The notes under the pieces: generated by a model
Databases searched by the model: none
The model's input: only the letters and a program-made list of their open reading frames with translations
Told to the model about the DNA's origin: nothing
Shown here: positions 50,717-59,204 of the stretch, piece after piece
Layout of the letters: every line of letters begins with the position of its first letter
Position numbering within the stretch: position 1 is the stretch's first letter
Program-made: the position numbers and the translations under genes
Assembly: GCF_009915685.1 (NCBI RefSeq)
Contig: NZ_JAABLP010000001.1
Strand: one strand, 5' to 3'
From: Pannonibacter tanglangensis
GTDB taxonomy: Bacteria; Pseudomonadota; Alphaproteobacteria; Rhizobiales; Stappiaceae
DNA: 64,000 bases

Positions 50717-52585
50717 ATGAACGTGAAGTCGGCTGCCGCCGGAACCCTGGAGACGCTGCGCAAGGCTCTCGCCCTGCAACAGGCCGGAGAGATCGAGAAG
50801 GCGCAGCGCCTTTACAAGGCCGTCCTCAAGAAGAACCCGACCTCGGCCGATGCGCTCAACCTGCTCGGCGTGACCTACCGCCAGCTCGGCTTTCCCAAGC
50901 GGGCGGTGGAGTTCATCCGCAAGGCCATCGCGCTGGCGCCGGACCGGGGCCCCTACCACGCCAATCTGGCGCGGGCCCTCTCCGACCTGCCCGAGACAAC
51001 GCCGCAGGAGATCCTCGAGGCGGCAGAGCGCGCCCTCGGCTTTTCCCCCCAGCTGCCGGAGGCCCGCAACCTCAAGGCCATCTCGCTGACCAAGCTCGGC
51101 CGCGAGACCGAAGCGGAAGAGCTGCTGCTCAAGCTCATCGCCGACCAGCCCTCCTATGCCGATGCCTATCGCAACTACGGCATCCTCCTGCGCGACCGCG
51201 AGGACCACCAGAAGGCGCTGGAGTTCTTCGACACGGCCGTGCAGCTCGACCCGAGCAATGCGGAAACCTGGGTGCAGCGGGCCCGGGCGCGGTTCGAGCT
51301 GGAGCAGTACGACCAGGACCTGCGCGAGCTGCTGGTGGCGGAGAAGCTGTTCCCGCAGAACGGCGACATCCAGCACGAGCTGGCACGGCTCTACTTCCGC
51401 ATCGGCGATTCGCATCTCGGCCTGCCGCATGCGGAGGCGGCCGTGGCGGCAGAGCCCACCAATGCCGGACGCCTCGTCACGCTCGGCGTGATCTACCAGA
51501 CCCTCAGGCGGTCGAAGGATGCGCTCGATGCGCTGGCCAAGGCGCGGGCCAACTGGTTCGAGGACATTCCGACGGCCGAGTGGAACATGTCGCTCGCCTA
51601 TCTCGGCCTCGGCAACCTGGAGCTTGGCTGGAAGATGCACTCGGCCCGGTTCCGCACCGGCCTGTCCTCCACGCTCGCCCGCAAGTTCGAGCGGCCCGAG
51701 TGGGACGGCTCGGACCTGAGCGGCAAGACCATCCTCCTGTGGAACGACCAGGGTGTGGGCGACGCGTTCCGCAGCGGCACGATGATCCCGGAAATCATCG
51801 CCCAGGCCGGCCATGTGATCGTTGAGCTCAGCCAGAAGCTCCTGCCGCCCTTCCAGCGCAGCTTCCCGGAGGCGACGGTCCGGCTCGCCACCTTCGAGTC
51901 CGTCACGCTGAAGGCAACCCAGCACGACTACGACTGCCAGATCTGCATCAGCGACCTCGCGCATTACCTGCGCAAGGACTTCCCCTCGTTCCGCAAGGCG
52001 CGGCATCCGGTCTTCCGCTTCAACCCGGACCGCGCCCGGGAGTTTCACGACCGGATCCCCGACGCGCGGGCCAAGCCTGTCGTCGGCGTCTCGTGGCGCT
52101 CGCGCAACCTGTCGCCGGCGCGGGCCAAGAGCTACCTGTCGGTGCCCGAGTTCGCGCCGATCGTCGAGACGCCGGGCATCATCTTCGTCGACCTGCAGTA
52201 CATCGCCATTGCCCGGGAAATCGACTTCCTGGTGAAGGGACGCGGAGCCAACCTCGTGCATTTCGAGGATGTGGACCAGTTCAACAACCTGGAAGATGCA
52301 GCGGCGCTGGCGAATTGCTGCGATCTGGTGCTGACGGTCAACACCAGCGTCTCCGACATTGCCGGCAGCCATGGCCTGCCGTGCTGGACCTTCGGCCAGG
52401 AGGTGCCCCAGTTCATGCTCGGGCAGGAGGTGACGCCCTGGTACGACGATTTCAACTACACGGTGCTGGCGCCGGGCCAGCCTGTGGTGACGCTCGTGCC
52501 CGAACTCGTCAGCCGGCTGGAGCACTGGCGCGACCATGACTGGTCGCCGGAGGCCCGGCTCACGCGGCTGGGGCTGGGCGGATGA
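50717..52585 (+). CDS. TPR-glycosyltransferase, FlmG-like
   Basis: 622 residues. The N-terminal 290 residues are tetratricopeptide repeats (ADALNLLGVTYRQLGFPKRA, YADAYRNYGILLRDREDHQK). The C-terminal half is a GT-B-like transferase with GKTILLWNDQGVGDAFRSG, PVVGVSWRSRNLSPARAKSY and the donor-site end DLVLTVNTSVSDIAGSHGLP. This layout matches FlmG, the flagellin glycosyltransferase of Caulobacter relatives, where the TPR part binds flagellin and the transferase part adds a nonulosonic acid. Its stop overlaps the neuA start (ATGA at 52582-52585), so it belongs to the sialic-acid-like operon. The flagellin target is inferred; no flagellin gene is in view. Confidence 0.8.
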   Translation: MNVKSAAAGTLETLRKALALQQAGEIEKAQRLYKAVLKKNPTSADALNLLGVTYRQLGFPKRAVEFIRKAIALAPDRGPYHANLARALSDLPETTPQEILEAAERALGFSPQLPEARNLKAISLTKLGRETEAEELLLKLIADQPSYADAYRNYGILLRDREDHQKALEFFDTAVQLDPSNAETWVQRARARFELEQYDQDLRELLVAEKLFPQNGDIQHELARLYFRIGDSHLGLPHAEAAVAAEPTNAGRLVTLGVIYQTLRRSKDALDALAKARANWFEDIPTAEWNMSLAYLGLGNLELGWKMHSARFRTGLSSTLARKFERPEWDGSDLSGKTILLWNDQGVGDAFRSGTMIPEIIAQAGHVIVELSQKLLPPFQRSFPEATVRLATFESVTLKATQHDYDCQICISDLAHYLRKDFPSFRKARHPVFRFNPDRAREFHDRIPDARAKPVVGVSWRSRNLSPARAKSYLSVPEFAPIVETPGIIFVDLQYIAIAREIDFLVKGRGANLVHFEDVDQFNNLEDAAALANCCDLVLTVNTSVSDIAGSHGLPCWTFGQEVPQFMLGQEVTPWYDDFNYTVLAPGQPVVTLVPELVSRLEHWRDHDWSPEARLTRLGLGG

Positions 52586-53283
52586 CTGGCGTGCCGCTGG
52601 CTCCCGTCTTTGCCGTGGTCCCGGCGCGGGCCGGATCGAAGGGACTGCCCGGCAAGAACGTCACGCCGCTGGCCGGCAAGCCGCTCTACCGCCACAGCAT
52701 CGATGCCGCGCTCGCTGCCGGCATCCGCGAGATCCACGTGACCACGGACATTCCGGAGATCCTGGAGGCCCGCCTGCCGGAGGGCGTCACGACGCATCTG
52801 CGGCCGCCGCATCTGGCCGCCGACACGACGACGATGGCGGAGGTGCTCCTCGACTTCCTGCCCCGGGCCGGGCTGACACAAGGCACCCTGGTGCTGCTGC
52901 AGCCGACATCGCCGCTGCGCCGGCCGGAGACCATCCGTGCCGGCCTCGACCTCTACGCCGCCACCGGGGCCTCGATGGTGATGAGCGTGTCGCCGGCCGA
53001 GCGGAGCGTGCTGAAATGGGGCCTCCTGGAGCGCGACCGCTTCGTGCCGATCGCGCGCAAGGAGTTTTGCTTCGCCAACCGCCAGAGCCTGCCGCCCGTG
53101 GTCCGGCCGAACGGCGCGCTCTACGTCTATGACGCCGGGACATTCCTCGCCCGGGGCGACTATTCGGCCGAGGACATCCGCGTCCTGCCCATCGCCGACG
53201 ACGAGGCACAGGACATCGACACGGCCGCCGACCTTGCGCGCTGCGCGGCCCTTCTCGGCTCCACCGAACGCCAGGGAACCTGA
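52582..53283 (+). CDS. neuA: CMP-nonulosonate (N-acetylneuraminate) cytidylyltransferase
   Basis: 233 residues. The nucleotide-binding motif VVPARAGSKGLPGKNVTPLA and the LQPTSPLRRPETIRAGLDLY stretch identify a CMP-sialate synthetase; RPNGALYVYDAGTFL and the terminal DEAQDIDTAADL are also typical. It would activate the sugar acid made by NeuB with CTP. Second gene of the operon, coupled to the TPR-glycosyltransferase, with only 4 bp between its stop and neuB. Confidence 0.9.
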   Translation: MTGVPLAPVFAVVPARAGSKGLPGKNVTPLAGKPLYRHSIDAALAAGIREIHVTTDIPEILEARLPEGVTTHLRPPHLAADTTTMAEVLLDFLPRAGLTQGTLVLLQPTSPLRRPETIRAGLDLYAATGASMVMSVSPAERSVLKWGLLERDRFVPIARKEFCFANRQSLPPVVRPNGALYVYDAGTFLARGDYSAEDIRVLPIADDEAQDIDTAADLARCAALLGSTERQGT

Positions 53284-53287
53284 CATC

Positions 53288-54319
53288 ATGAAGATCGCCC
53301 ACCGGGAGATCGGTCCCGACCATCCGCCGCTCGTGATCGCGGAAATCGGCATCAACCACGGCGGCAGCCTCGACGTCGCGCGGGAGATGGTGCGCGCGGC
53401 CGCGCTCAGCGGCTGCGAGATGGTCAAGCACCAGACGCACATCGTCGAGGACGAGATGACGGAGGAGGCAAAGGCCATCTTCCCGCCGAATGCCGATGTC
53501 TCCATCTTCGAGGTGATGCGGCGCTGCGCCCTGCCGACGGAGGCGGAGAAGGAGCTGAAGGCCTATGCCGAGGGGCTGGGCCTCATCTACATCTCGACGC
53601 CCTTCTCCCGGGCCGCGGCCGACTTCCTCGCCTCCATCGACGTGCCCGCCTTCAAGATCGGCAGCGGCGAATGCGATCACCTGCCGCTGATCCGCCACAT
53701 CGCGCGCTTCGGCAAGCCGGTGATCATGAGCACGGGCATGCAGACGCTGGAGAGCATCCGCCCGTCCGTCGCCATCCTCGACAGCGCCGGCATCGACTAT
53801 GCGCTGCTGGAATGCACGAACCTCTATCCCTCGCCGCCGGAGATCGTGTCGCTGCGGGGCGTGACGGATCTGAGGGCGGCCTTTCCGCGTGCCGTGATCG
53901 GCTTTTCCGACCACAGCATCGGACCGGACATGGCGCTCGCCTCCGTGGCGCTCGGGGCCTCGATCCTGGAACGCCACTTCACCGACACGCGCTACCGCAA
54001 GGGGCCGGACATCGCCTGTTCCATGGATCCGGCGGAGCTCAGGTACCTCATCGACCGCTCGCGCGAGATCCACACCGCCCTGCACAACGAGAAGCGCCGC
54101 ACCGCGCCGGAGGAGGATGTCTACCGCTTCGCGCGCGGGTCGGTCGTCGCCGACCGCGATCTTCCCGCCGGCCACGTGATCACCGAGGCCGACATCTGGG
54201 CGAGGCGCCCGGGCACCGGCGAGATCGCGGCCAACCGCTTCGACGAGGTCGTGGGCCGGCGGCTCGCCGTCGCCCGGCGGCGCAACGAGCAGCTCCGCTG
54301 GAGCGACCTCGCCGACTGA
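53288..54319 (+). CDS. neuB: N-acetylneuraminate (nonulosonate) synthase
   Basis: 343 residues: a TIM-barrel NeuB domain followed by a C-terminal antifreeze-like SAF domain (from about residue 285, SVVADRDLPAGHVITEADIW). Barrel motifs are IAEIGINHGG, MVKHQTHIVEDEMTEEAK, ISTPFSRAAADFL, KIGSGECDHLPLI, STGMQTLESI, GFSDHS and ILERHFTD. It condenses PEP with an N-acetylhexosamine. The text around HQTHIVEDEM and SGEC is closer, from memory, to the ManNAc-using meningococcal enzyme than to PseI/LegI types, so Neu5Ac or a close analogue is the likely product. Confidence 0.93.
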   Translation: MKIAHREIGPDHPPLVIAEIGINHGGSLDVAREMVRAAALSGCEMVKHQTHIVEDEMTEEAKAIFPPNADVSIFEVMRRCALPTEAEKELKAYAEGLGLIYISTPFSRAAADFLASIDVPAFKIGSGECDHLPLIRHIARFGKPVIMSTGMQTLESIRPSVAILDSAGIDYALLECTNLYPSPPEIVSLRGVTDLRAAFPRAVIGFSDHSIGPDMALASVALGASILERHFTDTRYRKGPDIACSMDPAELRYLIDRSREIHTALHNEKRRTAPEEDVYRFARGSVVADRDLPAGHVITEADIWARRPGTGEIAANRFDEVVGRRLAVARRRNEQLRWSDLAD

Positions 54320-54336
54320 ACGGAAAGGACGGGCCG

Positions 54337-55473
54337 ATGCGCCGCAAGCTGCTGTTCCTCACCGGCACCCGCGCCGATTTCGGCAAGCTCGAGCCGCTGG
54401 CGCTGGCGGCCCGTGACCGCGGGCACGCGGTGACTTTCTTCGTGACCGGCATGCACATGCTGGACCGCTACGGCGCGACGCGCAACGAGGTGCAGCGGCT
54501 GGAGGGGATCGGCAAGGCGGAGTTCATCAACCAGCGCATCGGCGACCCGCAGGACGTGATCCTGGCCAAGACGATCATCGGCCTGTCGGACTGGGTGAAC
54601 GAGAACAGGCCGGACCTCGCGGTCGTGCACGGCGACCGCATCGAGGCGCTGGCGGGCGCGCTCGTGTCGGCCACCAACTACATCCGCTGCGCCCACATCG
54701 AGGGCGGCGAGGTGTCCGGCACGATCGACGAGGTCTACCGCCACTGCAACACCAAGCTCTGCACCTATCATTTCGTCAGTTCCGACGCGGCCCGCAGCCG
54801 CGTGATCGCACTGGGCGAGGATCCGGTGACGGTGTTCAACATCGGCTCGCCGGAACTGGATTTCCACCATGGCCCGTCCGGCGTCAGCCTCGACGAGGTC
54901 CGGCAGCGCTACGACATCCACTTCCCCGACTACGGCATCGCCGTGTTTCACCCGGTGACATCGGAGCGGGACACCATAGGCGCCCAGGCGGCCAGCCTGT
55001 TTGCGGCGCTTTCCGACAGCGGGCGCTCCTTTGTCGTGATCTCGCCGAACAACGACCCCGGATCGGAAGACATCTTCGCCGAGATCGAACGGCTCGACCC
55101 CGCGCGCTTCCGCCATCTGCCGAACATGCGCTTTGCCTATTTCTCCGAGCTGATGAAGAACGCGGCCGCCCTCGTCGGCAACTCCAGCGCCGGCGTCCGC
55201 GAGGCCCCCTTCCTCGGGATCCCGAGCCTGAACATCGGAACCCGCCAGCTGAACCGCTCGGCTGCGCCCACGATCACCGAGGCGTCTGCCTTCGACCGCG
55301 CGCGGATCGAGGACTTCCTCTCCACCCGCTGGGGACAGCGCTTCGCCTCGGACCGCAGCTTCGGACAGGGCCAGTCGGCGGCGCGCTTCGTGGAAATCCT
55401 GGAGCAGGACAGCTTCTGGTCCGTGCCCCTGCAGAAACATTTTTACGGAGAGACCCGATCCGACCCGATCTGA
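54337..55473 (+). CDS. neuC: Hydrolysing UDP-N-acetylglucosamine 2-epimerase
   Basis: 378 residues from the ATG at 54337 (GGAAAGGAC upstream, 17 bp after neuB). The WecB/NeuC fold begins LFLTGTRADFGKLEPLALAA; VHGDRIEALAGALVSATNYI, HIEGGEVSGTIDEVYRH, FHPVTSERDT and GNSSAGVREAPFLGIPSLNI follow. NeuC enzymes invert C2 and hydrolyse UDP-GlcNAc to ManNAc, the NeuB substrate. The homologous LegG acts on a 4-amino-6-deoxy sugar, but LegB/LegC partners are absent here. Together neuC-neuB-neuA form a complete short route to a CMP-sialic acid. Confidence 0.92.
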   Translation: MRRKLLFLTGTRADFGKLEPLALAARDRGHAVTFFVTGMHMLDRYGATRNEVQRLEGIGKAEFINQRIGDPQDVILAKTIIGLSDWVNENRPDLAVVHGDRIEALAGALVSATNYIRCAHIEGGEVSGTIDEVYRHCNTKLCTYHFVSSDAARSRVIALGEDPVTVFNIGSPELDFHHGPSGVSLDEVRQRYDIHFPDYGIAVFHPVTSERDTIGAQAASLFAALSDSGRSFVVISPNNDPGSEDIFAEIERLDPARFRHLPNMRFAYFSELMKNAAALVGNSSAGVREAPFLGIPSLNIGTRQLNRSAAPTITEASAFDRARIEDFLSTRWGQRFASDRSFGQGQSAARFVEILEQDSFWSVPLQKHFYGETRSDPI

Positions 55474-55507
55474 CCTCATCCGGACTGGCAGCGAGGACAG
55501 CACGACC

Positions 55508-56188
55508 ATGACAACGCCGATCGACAGCTTGCGCGGGCTGAGCAGGGACAGTGTCTGGGACTACGAGAACGGGTTTTACTGGTTTTCCGACCAGAGCCGG
55601 ATCAACAAGCTCCTGGCGCATTACGAGCTCTACCGCCGCATCGTCGATCTGCCGGGCGACGTGGTCGAGTTCGGCGTGTTCAAGGGTCTGTCGCTGATCC
55701 GCTTCGCGCAGTTCCGGGCCCTGATGGAGACCGACCAGTCCCGCCGGATCGTCGGCTTTGATGCCTTTGGCAAGTTCCCGAGCGAGGGCCTTGCCCGCGC
55801 GGCGGACCGCGACTTCATCGCGCGATTCGAGGCGGCGGCCGGAGACGGGCTGGCGCGGGACGAGCTGGGCGCGGTGCTGCGGGAGAAGGGCTTCGGCAAC
55901 ATCGACCTGGTTGCCGGTGACGTGTTCGAGACGCTGCCGCGCTATCTGGCCAGCCGGCCCGAGCTGCGTCTGTCGCTCCTGCATCTCGACATGGACGTGG
56001 CCGAGCCGACGCGCTTCGTGCTGGAGACGCTCTATGACCGGGTCGTCCCCGGCGGGCTTGTCGTCATCGATGACTATGCGACCGTCGCCGGGGCCACCGA
56101 CGTCGTCGACGACTTCCTGCGCGACCGCGGACTGCAGCTCCGCAAGCTGCCCAACTACCGCACGCCGGCGTTCATCGTCCGGCCCTGA
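55508..56188 (+). CDS. TylF/MycF-type O-methyltransferase
   Basis: 226 residues of the TylF family of metal-dependent sugar methyltransferases. SAM site DVVEFGVFKGLSLIRFAQ, IVGFDAFGKFP, the metal-binding acidic cluster LLHLDMDVAEPT, and VVPGGLVVIDDYATVAGATD. It closes the neu operon 34 bp after neuC and would methylate a hydroxyl on the sugar, the glycan or a related metabolite; which one is not known. Confidence 0.88.
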   Translation: MTTPIDSLRGLSRDSVWDYENGFYWFSDQSRINKLLAHYELYRRIVDLPGDVVEFGVFKGLSLIRFAQFRALMETDQSRRIVGFDAFGKFPSEGLARAADRDFIARFEAAAGDGLARDELGAVLREKGFGNIDLVAGDVFETLPRYLASRPELRLSLLHLDMDVAEPTRFVLETLYDRVVPGGLVVIDDYATVAGATDVVDDFLRDRGLQLRKLPNYRTPAFIVRP

Positions 56189-56237
56189 CGGGGCCGGACG
56201 CAGGCATGTTGCAGGCAGAAGGGCGATGCCGGCGAGG

Positions 56238-57050
56238 TCAGCCGACGAAGGCGCGCTCGACGACGAATTCGGCCGGCTTGTTGTTGGCGCCTTCCGTCAG
56301 GCCGAACTGCTCCAGCAGGGCCTTGGTGTCCTTGAGCATCTCCATCGAGCCGCAGATCATGCCGCGGTCGATCGCCGGGTCGATCGGCGGAACGCCAAGG
56401 TCGGTGAACAGCTTGCCGCTGGCCATCAGGTCGGTGATGCGGCCCTGGCGCGGGAAGTCTTCGCGGGTGACGGACGTGTAGTGCACCAGCTTTTCCCGGG
56501 CGAGCTCGCCGATCAGCGGATCATTCCTGGTGGCCTCGACCAGTTCCTCGCCGTAGCCGAGCTCGGCCACCTCGCGGCAGGTGTGGGTCAGGATGACCTG
56601 GTCGAATTTCTCGTAGGTCTCCGGATCGCGGATCAGGCTGGCGAAGGGGGCGATGCCGGTGCCGGTGGAGAACATGTAGACGCGCTTGCCGGGGGTCAGC
56701 GCATCGTTGACCAGCGTGCCGGTCGGCTTCTTTTTCATGAGGATGGCATTGCCCGGCTGGATCTTCTGCAGATGCGAGGTGAGCGGACCATCCGGCACCT
56801 TGATGGAGAAGAACTCCAGCTCCTCGTCCCAGGAGGGGCTGGCAATGGAATAGGCGCGGTAGAGCGGCTTGCCGTCGACGAGCAGGCCGATCATCACGAA
56901 CTCGCCCGAGCGGAAGCGGAAGCTCGCCGGACGGGTGGTGCGGAACTTGAACAGCCGGTCCGTATAGTGCTTGACCTCGGTCACCTCCTGAACGAAGGCG
57001 CTGCCGGCGACGGCGGCTTCAAGGTCGGCGGGGGTCGCGAGAGCGTTCAT
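56238..57050 (-). CDS. fpr: Ferredoxin-NADP+ reductase
   Basis: 270 residues from the ATG at 57050. The FAD motif RAYSIASP, preceded by FRFRSGEFVMIGL, and the NADP domain FSTGTGIAPFASLIRDPETY and HTCREVAELGY, ending in the family's VERAFVG. It moves electrons between NADPH and ferredoxin/flavodoxin, often under oxidative stress. Convergent with the methyltransferase gene; longer in-frame starts read through non-conserved sequence. Confidence 0.95.
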   Translation of the reverse strand: MNALATPADLEAAVAGSAFVQEVTEVKHYTDRLFKFRTTRPASFRFRSGEFVMIGLLVDGKPLYRAYSIASPSWDEELEFFSIKVPDGPLTSHLQKIQPGNAILMKKKPTGTLVNDALTPGKRVYMFSTGTGIAPFASLIRDPETYEKFDQVILTHTCREVAELGYGEELVEATRNDPLIGELAREKLVHYTSVTREDFPRQGRITDLMASGKLFTDLGVPPIDPAIDRGMICGSMEMLKDTKALLEQFGLTEGANNKPAEFVVERAFVG

Positions 57051-57421
57051 GGCGGTCCAGTCCGTTGGGCCGGGCCCGATCCCGGGATCGGCTGCGATCA
57101 GGGGCGGTCGGGGATGCGGCGGGTCGTGAAGCATGACATGCCCGACACCCTGCGGGACGGCCGGGCGACTGGCGAATGTTGTGTACCGATTACCACTTTT
57201 GCCGCCTTGATATGAAGCAACATGCATCCGGGATTCCGGGCCCGGCTTAAAAAAAATTGCCCGCAACCGGCACGTCCGAGCCGTCGCATCCCCAAGCCGG
57301 TTAACCGGCGATGTGAATCCCGCCCGGGCCCCGCGCGAGACCCATTGACACGGACCGGCCGCTCACGCCTCATATTGCGAAACAAAAACAAGAACATTCC
57401 AGAGCAAGGACCAGGGACACC
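57051..57421. other. 371-bp divergent gap, fpr and glxA-type gene
   Basis: No gene seen. Features are an A8 run after a GC-rich stretch (about 57225-57256), and TTGACA at 57345-57350 with CATATT at 57371-57376 (20-bp spacer, longer than ideal), a possible promoter for the regulator gene. Confidence 0.5.
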
Positions 57422-58465
57422 ATGTCCAGCACCAGACCGCATGTGACGCGGACGGAGGCGGATGGCCAGACCATTGCGCTTGTCGTCCTCGACCGCTTCT
57501 CCATGATCGCGTTTTCGTCCGTCGTCGAGCCGCTGCGGCTGGCGAACCGGCTGATCGGACGCGATTACTACCGCTGGACAACCTATTCGCTGGACGGCGG
57601 CCCGGTGACAGCCTCGAACGGGTGCGAGATCAAGGTCGAGCACGGGGTGCGCGACCTTGAGGATGCGGACATCACGCTGCTGTGCACCGGCATCGACGTG
57701 GAGCGGCTGCCGCTCGACAAGGAACTGGGGATCCGGCTCCGGCGCCTCAACGCGCGCGGCCGCACCTTCGGCGCCATCTGCACCGGCGCCTACCTGCTGG
57801 CGCGCTACCAGCTGCTGGAAGGGCGCCGCTGCACGCTGCACTGGGAGAACCTGCGCTCGTTCCGCGAGGAGTTCCCCGGAGTGGAAGTGTCGTCGGACAT
57901 CTTCTCGATCGACCGCAACTGCATCACCTGCGCCGGCGGCATGGCCTCGCTCGACATGATGCTGCGCCTCATTGCCATCCAGCATGGCGCCTATCTCGCC
58001 CATGAGGTGGCCGAGGTCGCGCTTTACCAGAACATGCGCTCTGGCGAGAGCGCCCAGCGCCACGACATCGAGGCGCGCACCGGCATTTCCAACGCCAAGA
58101 TCCTCGAAGCCATCCGCATCATGGACATGCACATCGAGGATCCCCTGTCGTGCCAGCAGCTGGCGATGACGGTGAACCTGTCGCCGCGCCAGCTGGAACG
58201 CCTGTTCCGGCGCCACTTCAACTGCACGCCGGGCCAGTATTACCTGAAGCTGCGGCTGGAGACCGCGCGCGACCTGCTGCGCCGGACCTCCCGGCCGGTG
58301 CTGGACGTGGCGATTGCCTGCGGCTTTGCCTCCACCTCGCATTTCACCAAGTGCTACCGCGAGCGCTATTCGGTCACTCCGACCGAGGAGCGCAACTCCT
58401 ATCAGGGCGGCAACCGGGAGCCGCGCGCCGGCAAGTCGAAGTCGAAATCGCTGGTTGTTGCCTGA
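57422..58465 (+). CDS. GlxA-family transcriptional regulator (DJ-1/PfpI plus AraC)
   Basis: 347 residues. The N-terminal DJ-1/PfpI-like domain (ALVVLDRFSMIAFSSVVEPL, GAICTGAYLLARYQLL with the elbow Cys) is followed by an AraC double HTH (CQQLAMTVNLSPRQLERLFR and VLDVAIACGFASTSHFTKCY). This layout is shared by regulators of arginine, choline, glycine-betaine and carnitine catabolism (ArgR/GbdR/CdhR). The ligand cannot be told; a methylamine-type compound would fit the C1 genes further on, but this is a guess. Confidence 0.9.
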   Translation: MSSTRPHVTRTEADGQTIALVVLDRFSMIAFSSVVEPLRLANRLIGRDYYRWTTYSLDGGPVTASNGCEIKVEHGVRDLEDADITLLCTGIDVERLPLDKELGIRLRRLNARGRTFGAICTGAYLLARYQLLEGRRCTLHWENLRSFREEFPGVEVSSDIFSIDRNCITCAGGMASLDMMLRLIAIQHGAYLAHEVAEVALYQNMRSGESAQRHDIEARTGISNAKILEAIRIMDMHIEDPLSCQQLAMTVNLSPRQLERLFRRHFNCTPGQYYLKLRLETARDLLRRTSRPVLDVAIACGFASTSHFTKCYRERYSVTPTEERNSYQGGNREPRAGKSKSKSLVVA

Positions 58466-58670
58466 GCCCCGACGCGACGGTGCGGCAGTCTTCGGCCGTG
58501 GCCGCCCCCTGCGCCACGGCCGTCCGGACGCGGCTGCCGCGGTGCGCCGCGGCATTTTGTTTGCGCGGATGAAGAATTCGGCGTTTCGTTAAAATTTGAA
58601 GCAAGTCCTTCAGCAGTCCTTGGCGGGCAGAACCTACCCTAGGGAGAGTTTTCTGCCGGAGTGACGCCGA

Positions 58671-59156
58671 ATGTCTCTCGTTGTCCGCCTTGCCACGCTG
58701 TTTGCCCTCGCCCTCGCCCTGGCCGCGCCCGTGCGCGCCGCCAGTCCGCAGGACATCCTGCTGACCGTCGAAGGGCGGATCGACGGGGGCCAGAAGTCCC
58801 TGACCCGCGCCGACCTGGAAGCGCTCGGCCTGGAGAGCGTGACCACCACGACGCCCTGGTACGACGGCGCGATGACCTTCGAGGGCGTCTCGCTCGCCCG
58901 CCTGTTCGAGGCGCTCAAGATCAAGGGCGACATGGTCGAGGTGGTGGCGCTCAACAACTACTTCGTCGAGATCCCGACCGCAGACCTGATCGAGCGCAAG
59001 GCGATCCTCGCGATGAAGCGCAACGGCGCCTACATGGCCGTGTCCGACAAGGGGCCGCTGTTCATCGTCTACCCGTTCGATGCCGATCCGAGCCTGCGCA
59101 GCGAGGTGCATTACAGCCGCTCGGTCTGGCAGGTCAAAAGCATGGCCTTCCGCTGA
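58671..59156 (+). CDS. Small periplasmic oxidoreductase-fold protein
   Basis: 161 residues with a signal peptide (LATLFALALALAAPVRA). The rest resembles the molybdopterin-binding fold of sulfite-oxidase-like proteins (LTVEGRIDGGQKSLTRADLE, TPWYDGAMTFEGVSLARLFE, MAVSDKGPLFIVYPFD) but has no cysteine for molybdenum, so it is more likely a binding protein than an enzyme. It is 48 bp upstream of the GGDEF-EAL gene and probably supplies a periplasmic signal to it. Confidence 0.78.
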   Translation: MSLVVRLATLFALALALAAPVRAASPQDILLTVEGRIDGGQKSLTRADLEALGLESVTTTTPWYDGAMTFEGVSLARLFEALKIKGDMVEVVALNNYFVEIPTADLIERKAILAMKRNGAYMAVSDKGPLFIVYPFDADPSLRSEVHYSRSVWQVKSMAFR

Positions 59157-59204
59157 GCCCGGCCGCGCCGCTCAGGCAAGAGAGGTCCGGAGGGGCCTGA
59201 CATC

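Noticed and set aside
50717..56188. The neu operon as a recent horizontal transfer
   Set aside because: Base composition and codon use look like the neighbours and no mobility genes or flanking repeats were found; transfer cannot be excluded but is not supported by the sequence.
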